Shown here piece by piece: positions 42,574 through 55,500 of a DNA stretch of 64,000 nt. The notes beneath the pieces are model-generated. The model saw nothing but the letters and a program-made list of their open reading frames with translations, had not been told where the DNA came from and did no database searches. The stretch's first letter is position 1, and each line of letters starts with the position of its first letter. Made by a program: the position numbers and the translations under genes. The DNA is from Colias croceus (taxonomy: Eukaryota > Arthropoda > Insecta > Lepidoptera > Pieridae): assembly GCF_905220415.1 (NCBI RefSeq), contig NC_059537.1, positions 5,555,622 to 5,619,621 of the forward strand, read 5' to 3'.

Positions 42574-42704
42574 ACTTTTGTCTCCCCAACTATTTTGTCT
42601 CTCCCATCACCTCTTTGGGCTAGTAAGAAAGTGCGCGCACGTAGCGACGCAATTCCCCATAGAGTTGATGGGAGAGACAAAATAGTTGCGGAGATAAAAA
42701 TAAC
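42574..42704. mobile_element. Short hairpin-forming inverted repeat element
   Basis: Arms at 42574-42619 and 42656-42704 are inverted copies; the core CTATTTTGTCTCTCCCATCA is identical. The GC-rich loop is about 36 bp. It resembles a small MITE. It lies just downstream of the CUB gene's stop codon, possibly near its 3' UTR end. Confidence 0.55.
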
Positions 42705-42825
42705 TACTGCTAGAACAACGAATTGAATACAGCGTAGGTAGATCCGTAAAAATAAAATAAACATTGGGTTTTTTATTTGAAATTAAAATCGTAAGTCCTT
42801 ACCCTGTAGGCAACAGATTTACGAT

Positions 42826-42831
42826 TTTATT
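42826..42831 (-). terminator. Possible polyadenylation signal of the CUB gene
   Basis: AATAAA on the minus strand lies about 535 bases past the stop codon, and another copy is at 42772-42777. They are the first good signals I noticed below the stop. AATAAA is frequent by chance in AT-rich DNA. Confidence 0.25.
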
Positions 42832-43365
42832 GAATAGATCATCATCATACATCCTCGGAGATTAAATAAACGTACATAATATAGAAAACATAATTCGATG
42901 TCGAGCATTTTAAAAGTTAAAAAAATTATTAAACGTGAATTATTATGGTTTAATAGATGTATTGATGTATTGACAACAAAATGCACGCCAAACCATGAGT
43001 TACAGTATGTGCGAAAACACGATAAATAGGGATGGTAAAATGCATACAAATACAAACAATAGTTTTACAACCATTCCATTTTGTACGAGTAAAACAATGT
43101 TACAATCGCACTTCAATACCAGAGCTAATAGTTATCGCGATATGGATTGTTTACTTGCAAATACATTTCCACCCCCATTTATCATTTACAACGATTACCA
43201 CAGATACGTCAACACAATTCACATTTCATGTTTTATGTTATTACTTACTGGTACATCGAAAACCCTATGTACTTACGAGCTATTCTTTACAAAGACGTGT
43301 GTGGTACAAAAAGTTTGTATATCTAACAACCGTTCATTTTTATCTATGTATGTAAATGCACTTTT

Positions 43366-43555
43366 TTAGTGTTTGTTGCGGAGGAGCCACAGGGAGTAGA
43401 TAAGTAATTGTACTAGAATGTTTGTGGTGAGCTGGGCGGCGCGCGCGGACGCGGCCGGCGCGGGGGTCGGCGGCCCCAGCCTGTTGTTGGCGCGCACTAC
43501 TTGGGACCGCCAGCGTATCGTGTACAGCGGCTGTTGCCGGGACAGAGCCACCAAC
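43366..43555 (-). CDS. CUB gene exon 16: last CUB strand, Pro/Ala linker, hydrophobic tail, stop
   Basis: The acceptor is TTTGTACAAG and the stop is TAA at 43368-43366. The exon encodes residues 821-883. YTIRWRSQVV is the final CUB strand. It is followed by a GC-rich Pro/Ala/Ser linker (about 846-861) and a 13-residue hydrophobic run (867-879) before the last residues RNKH. Small residues before a hydrophobic tail fit a GPI-anchor signal; a short transmembrane helix is the alternative. Confidence 0.85.
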
Positions 43556-46500
43556 CTTGTACAAAGAATACTGACGTTCATAATCTGTACATCTAATATA
43601 TAAAAATCAATGCCACTTTTCGTTGTAATTCCATAACTCGAGAACGGCTGAACCGATTTCGATAATTCTTTTTTTATTATATTCCTTGAAGTACGAGGAT
43701 GGTTCTTATGTAGAGAAAACGTTAATATGTACCACGGGCGAAGCCGGGGCGGACCGCTAGTTATGTATAAAAGTGGTGGGACAAAGAATCATCCCTATTA
43801 ATATCACTTACAATCTTCATACAACTAATATACCTAATAAATGTAGAATTCTAAAATCCTCATTTGATTTGTAACTATTTATTAATACTCAATCAATAAG
43901 TAGATATTCAATTATATTTAAATGACTATCAAATAATATTACTGTAAGAGAATAACAGATGAAACATGTTATCGATAAAATGTAGAGACTTTGCTCTATA
44001 AATTCAAAAACCGACACAGACAAGTACATCGTTATTCAAGATTTACGAATGAAAATGTCATTTCGGAAACCCTCCACGTACGTCATGGAATTCGATCTAA
44101 TATGTACAAAAAGATCTCGGAACCGTGAAAATACTTAGCTATAAAAGCACGCGCTTTCAGGGATCGACTCGGTCGAGTAACGTATTAAAGCTTAGGGCCA
44201 TTCATAAATAATTTAACACAGGGGTCGCAAAATTTGTCCTTCTTTTGATTAAGGTGTCTTGAAAGCCCCTATAAAGGATTCTAAGTGAACACAGCATAAC
44301 GGGCATGAAATTTGTCCCGTGCCACCGGGACCCTTTACACAAATGTAGTTAAATTTGCAATAACAACTGCAAAGTCACATTTTTCCATAACATTAAACCG
44401 CTCATGTAAAAGGAATTAGAATGTAGGTCACGTACGACTGCTGAGCTGACGATAAGAGGTGGTTCTATTTGTAAGAACTAACTTCTTGAGAAACTGTAAT
44501 ATTTTGTTCTGAAAGGACCACCTTCTAGTCAAACGTTGTAATACTTTGTTTTAAAATGAATTTACACTGTTTTTAACAAATGTTATTGCTTATGCACATT
44601 ATTAAATTAGACAATTTTTATATAATGTTATGAAAATTAGGAGTAGGAAAGTCTGGTTTACAAAGTAAAAGATGTTTACAAAAATCAAAAACCTTCTGAT
44701 CTGGTTTTATAAATGATCTTGCTTCCTTTCAATAAAATACAGTTGATAAATGGGAAAGTGTACCTTGTGCTACGAAGTGACACTCAAACTCCTAGACTAA
44801 AAATTGCCAATGGTAAAAAATGTCTAAACTTTGCAAAAAAATAATAATATTGTAAAAATGCACCACATTAAACTGGCAATAGCAGCTCGATCGGATACTC
44901 AAGGCTCGTCTTCGGATCACTATATTACCATACCCAAATTTTAAATGTATTATTTTATACTTTTTCAATAAAGATTTTTATAATTTTATACTTTTTTATA
45001 CCATGAAAGGAACAATATTTTTTATCTCCATAAAAGTTACCATACGTTACCTTATAACAACAGTGTTCAATCTCCACGGCAGTGTATAGGTGTGGTTCTT
45101 GTGTCGAGCACAGAAGGTGTACAGCAGGTCACCCGCTGATGCAGCGAGTCCGCCGTCGCTGTGAGCGCCTCTGCCTGACCACTCGTGGATCGTTATATTC
45201 CATGAACTGCAGGACTTGTCCTAAATAATATCGGATCTTGTGAAAAATTCATTTATGGGTCCTTGATATACTATCGTAATCTAATTTCAAAGTAAAGACT
45301 TTGAAATTTAGATTTCCAGATAATACGCAAACGTTTTTTTAAACCCTCATACCCTCAACAATTTTTATTCATAACAAAATTCTGTAAATAATTGTGTACC
45401 TGTAAAAGTTGTTATTTTTTTTAATTATTATTTATTTTTTAGTTTATTAAAAATGTACCTACCGTTTTTTAACTTTTTTATCTTTTTGTGTAAGAGTAAT
45501 AAAAGTATTTCATTATCTATATTATTATCATAGATGTGTTAATTTCGTACAGGTTCTCATCGGATGAGTTTCCAAAAGAGATTTAATTATCAATACCTGT
45601 TCAGAAGATATATCGATGAAGAGTTGACGCTCTACATTGGAATCCAGGACCCAGGTGCATTGCTGATAGAAGAATTCATTCAAACTTCCCGTAACGGACA
45701 CATTGCGCGACGATATTTCACCTGGCACATGCAATAAAATAGAACGTATGTAAAGTCATAGTACCTATTGTTTTAAATTACTCAAAACGCCGTTAATTTT
45801 TTCTGAAAGCTCATGTTAATATCACAACTTATAGATAATACAGTCGTGAATTTCTTTCTCTCGAAAAAGGTAATCTTTCATTTGTAGAAGAGAAAACTCT
45901 TCCACAGCATCTAAACGCTTTTAAAGTTTTAAACAAAATTTATAATAACTAAATAATATACATTCTCCCAATTCAGGCTGTCGAATTCCGATAGAAAATA
46001 AGAGAAAAACACGAAAATTGTTCGAGGAAACAAAAAGGGAAAACAAATTTTAGGGGTGCTACGAATATGAAAACGTAGCGACAAGTCACCACAATAGCGA
46101 CTATGTAATTGGAACTTTACGACCTTGTTCAAGGTTTTTTTCGTCTCGAGCGCGGAGCGTGAAACTGGGTCGTAGCACGTAATTTTCTCGGACATGCCTC
46201 GCGCCACCCAGAACAATATCCGACGCGTTTTTTCCAAATGTCCGCGACGCGCGACGAATGTCAAATTGAACTGTTGGTTTTTCGCGTTACACCATTTGAG
46301 GTGATACGAGTTCATTTCAGATAAATTGCCGATTATCCCTCGCTCCGGCGCGATTTCCTAAAATGATCATTCATTTTTTGGCGAAAAAGGCAATACCTAT
46401 TCGGCTTCTTAGATTGTTTTTATAATGTGTCTTTCAAACTGTGAGATTATAAATGTGAGCTGAATATTAAAATGGTAATAATGTTGTTATTGACTTACCA

Positions 46501-49500
46501 GAATGCGTGGTGTATGTCCGCTGGCCGCACATCGCGTCGTCGTTAAAGCTATATGCGGCTGCATAATCAAATCCCCGGCTTGCATACGTGTAGTGTGCCA
46601 CCGAGTACTCGAGTCTTAAACTTGTCCAACTTCTCACGACAACAGGCAGCCAGGCAGACTTTTACAAAGAAAATATCATATAAAATATACGCTCAGAAAA
46701 AATAATTAATTAAAGTATACCTTCACTTTACATAGGCAAATACGAGTCGATATACGTTTAAACATGCAAAGAGCTGCCTGAGAATATTTTCTCGAAACCT
46801 TTTATGAGAAAACGTACCCACCCGTAGACTTAATAAGTTGATTTTTTGCATACTGATAATAAAAAGTAAGGGACAGAACCCCAACCTTTTCTCTGGGGAA
46901 TGGAAATATTGGGTTTTGCGTTAAAGTAATATAGGTATCGACGATATCGAAACGTTCAAACGATTTGATAAGAAATAAGATACAATTTTGTGGTAGTCAA
47001 AACAAGTAAGTGAGCTCCAATGGACTCCACTCTGTACGAAGACTATGACCTACCCAAGGACATTCAACCGTATCGATATCATATTTGTTGGGTTCAAGAT
47101 TCGTAGAATGCTAAATATATTTTCCCTATAGAATCATCTATTTAAGTACCTAAACTAAGAAACATTCAAAAAGTAGATACCTATGTGAAGATAACCAAGA
47201 ATGAAATAAACGTCGGTGTCGGTTTGCATCATGATGGTATCGTATTTAATTTCTAAAAAAACGGACAAAAAAAAAAACAAAAAAAAAAACAGAAACGTAC
47301 GGAATAGATGCACGTATGAAAACTTTTTAACTATAGCAGAATAAAAAAAAGAACAAAAAGCCCCTAATAACATTTTTTGATAAGTAAAAAAAACATATTA
47401 TGTAGGAGGTGCTCTATTTATCAGAAAATCCATACACCTTCCACAAATCACGTTCACATTAAGTTAGTGAGTAATTGAATTTACTGGCCAGCGACAGTGG
47501 CACGCGCGGGGGTTACTCCGTCCGGCCACTAACATCCATGACGGACATACCGCCACTTATGTGACGCTTTATGACCGCCGGCGCGTCGCGACATACTCGC
47601 AATGCTGACCAATATATTCATGATATGCGAATTGCAATGCATTACATTCTTTGGATGTGGGATATAAATATTTGTGAGGATAAAATATTTAATTTCAGGA
47701 CTAAATATCGATTGAAATACAAAAAAATGCTGTTTGGATATCTATTATTATACTTTTACATTACAACTTAATTCATCTATAATATATATTATATCCAAAA
47801 ATACTATTATTTTAAATTTCATTTGTGAGATAATGGGAAGTCTGTTTTTCCAGCAACTATATTATGAAATCCTATACGTTTGTAAGATAACGAATCGTCA
47901 ACTCTGTCACGCCCCGTTTCATTTTTATCACTTTTTAGTTGGTAACTTTCATCGTTAAATTTTTGAAGTAGTACGAAAGTTGAACGTGGTTATCATATAA
48001 TTGCTTCTCAAATTTTGAGGCACGTTTGAAAGTTTGTTTTCACAAAATTTCATGAAAATGTACCACGAATTAATTCATACACCAATAATGTAACAAAATT
48101 TATATCGTGATATCAATGACGAAGACTGTGTAAAGTTCGAGCATAAACAACTTAAACTTAAAGCTTCGTCGGTGTAACATTCTATCGTGTGGGGTTAGAA
48201 TACCTACAAGGCTGGGTGTACACGTGATATTGGGAGCACGCGGTAATTATTTAGTGGTAAATTTGCTTTCACGTAGACGGCCCTTACGGTTCGGTTACCG
48301 CACCCCGTTCTATTACTGTTACATACTTAGGTACTAGTAACCCTCTTAGTTAATTATGCGGATGGTGCCGCCGCGCGGGCGGCAACGGAAGGGTTGACTC
48401 TTCGTATGGGCGTGTTAGCATAGGTCCCGACTCCGAAATAACACAATTATTTTATTTATTACATCCTTAGCTACGAGACCGTGTTGTATCGGCGCGGGGC
48501 TTTGCCTTGACGTAGCCGTGCTCAGAGGATTTAGTAAATCCTTTTGAGCGAAAACATCGAAGTACGAAAAAGGGAAAGGCTTTTATCTAAATAGCATGAA
48601 CTGGAAATGGAATTAATTATTTCGTAAGATGCTTTAGTGATTTTATATTTTTATCCTATTGACTGTAAATATTTGTTTAAAGAGATATCATTTTCAATAT
48701 AATTTATACAATCTTTATGTATATTTTCTTTTAAAAAGGTGTATCTGTAAGTTTATTTTTAACTTGTTACTGACTTAATTGAAACCCCGAGAAATACACA
48801 GGGGTACAAAATAAATGAAAGAATGTAAGAACAAAGAAATTAAATATAAAACTTTTCCGATACACTCATTAGGTTCTCTCGAAACGTTGTTATAGCTGGT
48901 TATTTATATAAGGAAATTGCTAATTTGTTCAACACGCCCGCGCCGCGCCGCTTGAAACGATCCGTGATTTTTTCTATCAATTTCTTTGAAATTTCCTTTT
49001 GTAATTATATTCAGTTTTGGAGACGATGTTTTAATATGGCAATAATATTTTCCTTATTATTCCTTAGTATTATAAAAATAACTTGAATATGAGATGTTCA
49101 CGCTACATACCTAAGTACACGCATTTCATAACTAAATGAGTTGACTTTGGGAGGACTAAACGAATTAACATTTTTAACAAAAAATGTCCATAGTATTCAT
49201 AAGCGTTGTTTAAAAATGTAATGGAATACTCATAAAATATACATTACATCCCACTTTGCATATTTTAAGTTTAACGAGGTTTGATCAATATTTTATGTTA
49301 TAGAAACTTGCCAGTATTCTATAACAGTGCTTGCGAAGTTATAGAACTTTAAAATAACTCATAGTAAAATCAAAGTACCATTTTACGTTCATATACTTTC
49401 TCATAAGCCCTTTACGTTTTAAACTCTGTAAAATAAAATGACTTTTAAACAGTTTCTAAAACACTCAAATGAAATTGTAAATTTTTTATTCAATCAAAAT

Positions 49501-52500
49501 GAAATAAAAAAATCGACATAACACACATCGACTCACTTAATATGACATAATTACCTACTAAAACTGAAAGTGTCAACACTCAACACTGATCAAATTAAAA
49601 TAAAACTACCCAACAGATTGATTTACACATAGCACATAAAAAAGTTCGAAAAGAAGATTACACAGAGTAAAACAGCTCACCTCGAAAGACTCTCCTAAAC
49701 TAAAGTCATGATAATGCAGTAATATGACGTATTTAGATGAGGGTAAAGAAAATTACCTGAAAGTCACCACAAAGGCAGGACAAATGCGTCCCATCACCAG
49801 CCACTAACGCTATATGGTCGTGGTAATGCAGCGGCGTGGCGGACCGGCACTCGCAGCCCGCGTCCCCACACGCCGTTCGGCAACCAGACGCCCCTGGTAC
49901 CACTAGCCCTGTTGGTTCTGCACTCCACATTCTCTCCAGCCGCTGTATCTATGGAAGCGCTTGCAAGGTAAGTGCGGTGGTTCATAAACATCGAGTTAAT
50001 AGAATTTTCTAGATGGAATAATATTACCAGGTAATATAAGACTACCAAAAGAGAACAAAAGAAGTTTTGAAATCAAATACTTACGTCCATTATCATCAGC
50101 AGTTCCAGTACAAGTTAACATCATGTTTGACAGTAGCAATTTATGTACAAATTCTTTACACATTTCATTTTATCTTACCTCTATTGTTACGCTCTGATTA
50201 GCAGCGGGAATGAACCGATGAGTGCATAGCAGTCTTTCTTCAATATTCCAGAATATATGATGATGTGATGGCGCGGACACACCGCCGTGCGCCGGCGAAG
50301 CCAGACCGTAATGTGTCGACGCACATGTCGCATCTGGTGATACTGTGCCTTCATGTTGTTCTACAAATGTTACTTTTTTGAATAATTCTGTCTATACATA
50401 TATATTATTGACTATCGATAAAAGGTGTAGATTTCTATTCAGAATATTTCATGTATCAGGCTACTTACCATCATGAAATGCAAAAGCACCATCCACAAAT
50501 TCCTCTTCATCCACACTTTGTGACGCTGCTCTTCGAACTAAGATCGTAAGGTTAGCACCTTTCGAAGTAACAGCTTGACGAACAAGGAACCTTCCAGAAG
50601 GATCTCTAGCTTCTCTCACAGACGGTCCACATACCCTCAGAAGAGCTCTATCTCCTCTTTCATATCTATCTGCTCTGTCTCCTCTACCACCAAAATCGTG
50701 GAGTCCCTCCAAGATCTCAATGTGAGATCGACAACTTTGTAATCTGTTATAAGATAATGAAATTTAATTGTTTAGATTGAAATTGATTGCTTGATTTTTA
50801 GAAGGTAGTCAGAGCATTTATTTAAATCATTTTTTTATTCTAAAATCTCTATAGCTGAACTGTTACACAAACATATCGGTTTCATTATTTTAATTCCAAT
50901 CCACAACATTACCTTAAATTATAATTGAACAGCGACACTTGTACAACATCTGCAGGAGCGCCGAGTAGATGTATCGCGCACTGCGACCGCCACGCACTCG
51001 CTCTCGTGTCGAAGTGACCGGAGCGCGCGCCGCCCGCGCCGTACCCTCGTATGGTGGCGCCACATCCAATTCGACCGCTACTCGATATCTCATTAGATAT
51101 CGCTTCATGGTCTATTGCTAACCTATCCCCTGTGAGAGTCAATATATATCAAAAGTCGTTTAAAGGAAAATTAATGTATCTGAAAGACGCAAGTCAGATT
51201 TTTTTCCTATGGCTAGAATGAGTGGAGACACTTATAACTAAAATTATTAAAACAATACAAACTAAACCTTAAAACATTAATGGAAAAAAAGTTAAAAAGT
51301 AAAAAGGCTGTTTTCACAGAAAAGGGTCCAGTAGAAAAGTATGTATATATACAAAACTTATTAAAGATGCAAAATATGCCTAAAATGCATGTAAATATAG
51401 ATTTATGTAATAAATATGTTTTCAGGATTACCATGTGTAAGGTGCGTGAGCGCAGCTAAAGGTGGGGACGCCGCGACCACTGTGGGCGGTGGTCCGCTCG
51501 TCTCCATTTTCTCAACAAACTCCAATCTCGCGAGGAATCCGTTGTAGTCATATGGAGGTACGAGTGGGCCGGAGCTGAACGAAAGTATGGTAAAAACATT
51601 TTTTTAAGCTATTGCATAGCTTCTATCGCGGGCCTTGAGCGCGGGGACCGAATCCAGAAATTCCGTAACGAAAAAACCTCACGCTCCCCACTCCGATGGG
51701 CACGGAGGTGTGGCTTGAAGGCATGCTATGCTATAGCTTTATCGCGGCAGTCCCCGAGACCGAGTGCCACACGTCTTTTTTTAAATTAATTTTACGGTCT
51801 TAGTATAGTACCTAACCCCTTGGCAGAACTATACCTTAAACTATAATTTTTCAAGTGCATATAGTAATTAATTATGTTACAGTAACTTATATATAAATAA
51901 CATATTAATAACAGCTTATTATCAAATAATTCGAATTCATATTAACAATAATGCAGCAATTACTTGAATTCCAGCAACAGATTCGGTCCAGGGTGTTCCA
52001 ATGTGGCGCTTCTCTCAGAGCAGAGCGAGGCGAGCAGCGGCGCGGACGGGGAACTCCCGGCTCGGAGCGTCAAATAGTCCGTCGTACAATGGCTATAGCA
52101 ACATTGTTACATTTTTAATTCAATTTCTTATTTATTGAAAATTTTACCAAATAGTAATCATTGGCACCACGCCATGGTATATGAAAATGGATACGAAATA
52201 CATTCTACGTCTATTTGAATATACTAGCTTTCCACTTTGATACATAAGCCTTAATTCACTCCACCCCTCCTAAAGTTTATCTAAACCTAAGAGTAGGTAC
52301 TAAATTCCCAAAGGTCTAATCTATCTCAATAAACAACACTTTAGAATTACAATATTAACTCAGGATTATTTAATATTATCTCAGCTAAGTAATTGTATTC
52401 AACATTAAAATTGAAACTAAAATCCCTGAATAGAGATTCAGAAAATCAATTTGGGAGATGAATTGTTAACAAGAAGATATATTAGCAATAGACTGGTGAG

Positions 52501-55500
52501 CATTTATGCAAATACACAGTTGAAAAGCAGCAAAAACATTTGTTTAATAGAACATCCATCACTGATGAAAGCTTTCATCGGTAGAATTTCAATTAACTTA
52601 TTCACAAAGTGGAGCACAATTGAAAACATCAATTTAAGTAAATGGACGTCCCACTTTCGAAACTTGATTATGTCGATGTAAATTTTTAGCCGTGCATAGG
52701 GGTGGGAGATTGGGCGGCGTTCATTTTATTTACTGAAGCCGATTGTTAGTGAGCCTTTCGGAACGCGACCGAGCGAACTTCATACGGGTGTTCGATAAAA
52801 ATACTTCCGCGGGAATAGATCCCTAATGGTACTCCCTAGGCTTTTTAACAACGCCTCGGTAACGTTATTGCTTCGTTATTTCACTGGATTGAACTTTTTT
52901 GTTGGATTCGCGGGTATATTTTTAGTCCCCAATTTCATATTCAATTATAATTTATAATGCCCATCAGAATTGATAAATCTAACAATGCAATTAAACAACT
53001 ATTATTAATATTAACGGAACGCTTAGCAACTACAGCCCTAATTATCTGCAAACAAAGCGATAATTAATTAAAGCCCGTGGCTAGTAAAACGATTTATCCA
53101 TAAAATACTTTTCATAATGAAGTAAAACAAAAACAAAGACGCTGATTTGGTATTAGCTCAACTCACGACCAAAGAAAATAAATTTTGAAATTTGACCGCG
53201 CGCCGTGAACTAAGCTAACAAGAATGAGAATAACAAAAGCCGAAGTAATTTATTAACGAATTTACCCTCGAAATATAACCAACGGGGAACAAAAACGGCA
53301 GGTAGGTTTAAATAAGTTTTGTCAACTAACTTCGTCTGAATTGAAGTCTTTAATTTTTATGAATGATATTTCATTTATGAAAGCGAATAAGATTTGCTTG
53401 TAAAAGAGAAATATGAAGTGATGTTTAATATTGTATTGTCTGATTTTTGAAACTTTGAAGTGTAGTATGAGCTGTTTGATGTAAGCGTTTTAATAATTTC
53501 TGTAAAAATACACCTTAAAGAATAATATTTTCACTTTAATTTATTAAAGTTTAAAACTAGATAATCATATTTAAATTTATTTAAATGAATGCCTCTTTTA
53601 TGGAATATGGAGAGAAGAAAAAACACATTTATCTATTAGTTTAACAACGTGCTTTCCGCCTGTAATATTTTTCCAGCTCATCCCCAAAAGAGCTATCAAT
53701 TATTTATAACTGAACGTTTGACACGGCTGATACTATACATCTTCCTTAACGCCTAGCAATTCGCAGACACGTATCTATTAGTAAACTGAAAGATACTTAC
53801 TTCCTCGGCAATATAATAGAGGTGAATATGATCTTGACCCTCGTGTGTACCGAATTAGTGGCGAATAGGTATCGGCAGCGGCGGTGGGGCGGGTACAGGC
53901 CGGGGTAGCCGGGGCTGGCCAGCACGCACGAGCCGGGCGAGCGACACGACACGTCTTGGTACAACCAGTCGCAATCTGTTACAATGTAACAAGGTATCAC
54001 AACATGCTCTACGCTGATCACGGCCTTCGTACAACCAATCGCCATCTGTTACAATGTTACAAGGTATCACATGTACTACGCGGATCTAGCTCGAACGCTA
54101 TCGAATTTCGAATTTCCAACTTCATAGCGAAAACTTCTTCGTTTGATGTGGATATTTATTGACGTTGCATGTGTTGGTTTTGAGTACACAGAGGTAAATA
54201 AACAGTGATTTGCAATGCTTGTTAACGATAATTGAACGTTCCTAAAATTTTGTGGTGCACAAGCACACTTTTAATTTTAATAATGATTAAATATATCATG
54301 TAGGTATTATAACTAACGAACGGTTTAAAATGATTAATCAAAATATTTTGACTTATTTCATACATTAACATAATATCTGTAATCACATTAAATAACTATT
54401 AATTCTAGTAATTAAAAACTGAATGCGTAAAATTGGCCTAATATAAACGTAACGTAACATGAAATAAACGATCCATGAAGGGAAATATCCACTCAAATCG
54501 CGCTTTTTTGGTCCATATACCTTGTTAATAAGAGCCCTGTTATATAAACGTTAACCAATATTTGTAAAGAACGGAGGTGGAAAGATAGAAGTGAAGTAAA
54601 GGAAAAGTGGCAGAAATAGGTAGTTCACAGTGGCAATTTAACGGTTCATTACGCTCGCTTTGCCCAAATGGCTCTGTTCTTGTCCTTGTAGAGGTAAAGG
54701 TAATGTGGAATCTTCGTGAATCGTATCTTTTTTTAAATTCCTTTTCAAATGAAAATTCAGTGTGTTTTCAAAGGAAGTGTCCTCAAATACATACAATTTT
54801 CTTTATATTTTATCTTCAAAACCAGACCGTGTAAAGAGTTTGAATGAACGTGAAAAGCTTTTCAAAAGAGCATCTAAACGAAGTAAAACGTGGCAAAAAT
54901 GCACCATTTGAGCTTAGTGGAAACAATTTTCCGTATTCTCGAGCTGGCGGGGGTTGTCACATCATCGCGTGCAATTTCTGTGTTCACTGTTCATATCGCA
55001 CGTAGCAGATAAAGTAAGCTACAGTATTTCCACGCCGAGCGCATCATTATGAAAAAGATTAAATTTCAGAAACCGTCCTCTGTATATACCTCCGTAGAAC
55101 TTGACATAGTAACATTCAGAGCAGGATTCTATGAACTGTGTTTATTCATCTCGCCACCATTCAAAGCATAATGTAAAAAGGCGCCAAATTTGAAATCTTT
55201 TACTCAAACGTTAATGCTATTCAATATTAAATCTTCTTACGACACCGTAGAAATGTTCTTATTAACGTCGAACTGGAATTCGATGTACATCGGGCGAGTT
55301 ATTAATATGAAATCATAAAAGGGCATCTGTACGCCATTAAAAGGAGCTGATGTTGATAAAATACAATATGTGATACGTTACGTTACGTCTATACTCCACA
55401 GGGTATCTTTGTGGTGCTATGTGTATAGGATGATCGTGACGAGGGTCGTACCTTTGTCCACCACACTTGCGTTATTATGAAAAATCTTTCGAAGCCAATA

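Noticed and set aside
42995..43369. 124- and 107-codon overlapping frames on the plus strand
   Set aside because: They lie antisense to the 3' UTR side of the CUB gene, have no domain, and two frames being open at once points to low stop density, not coding.
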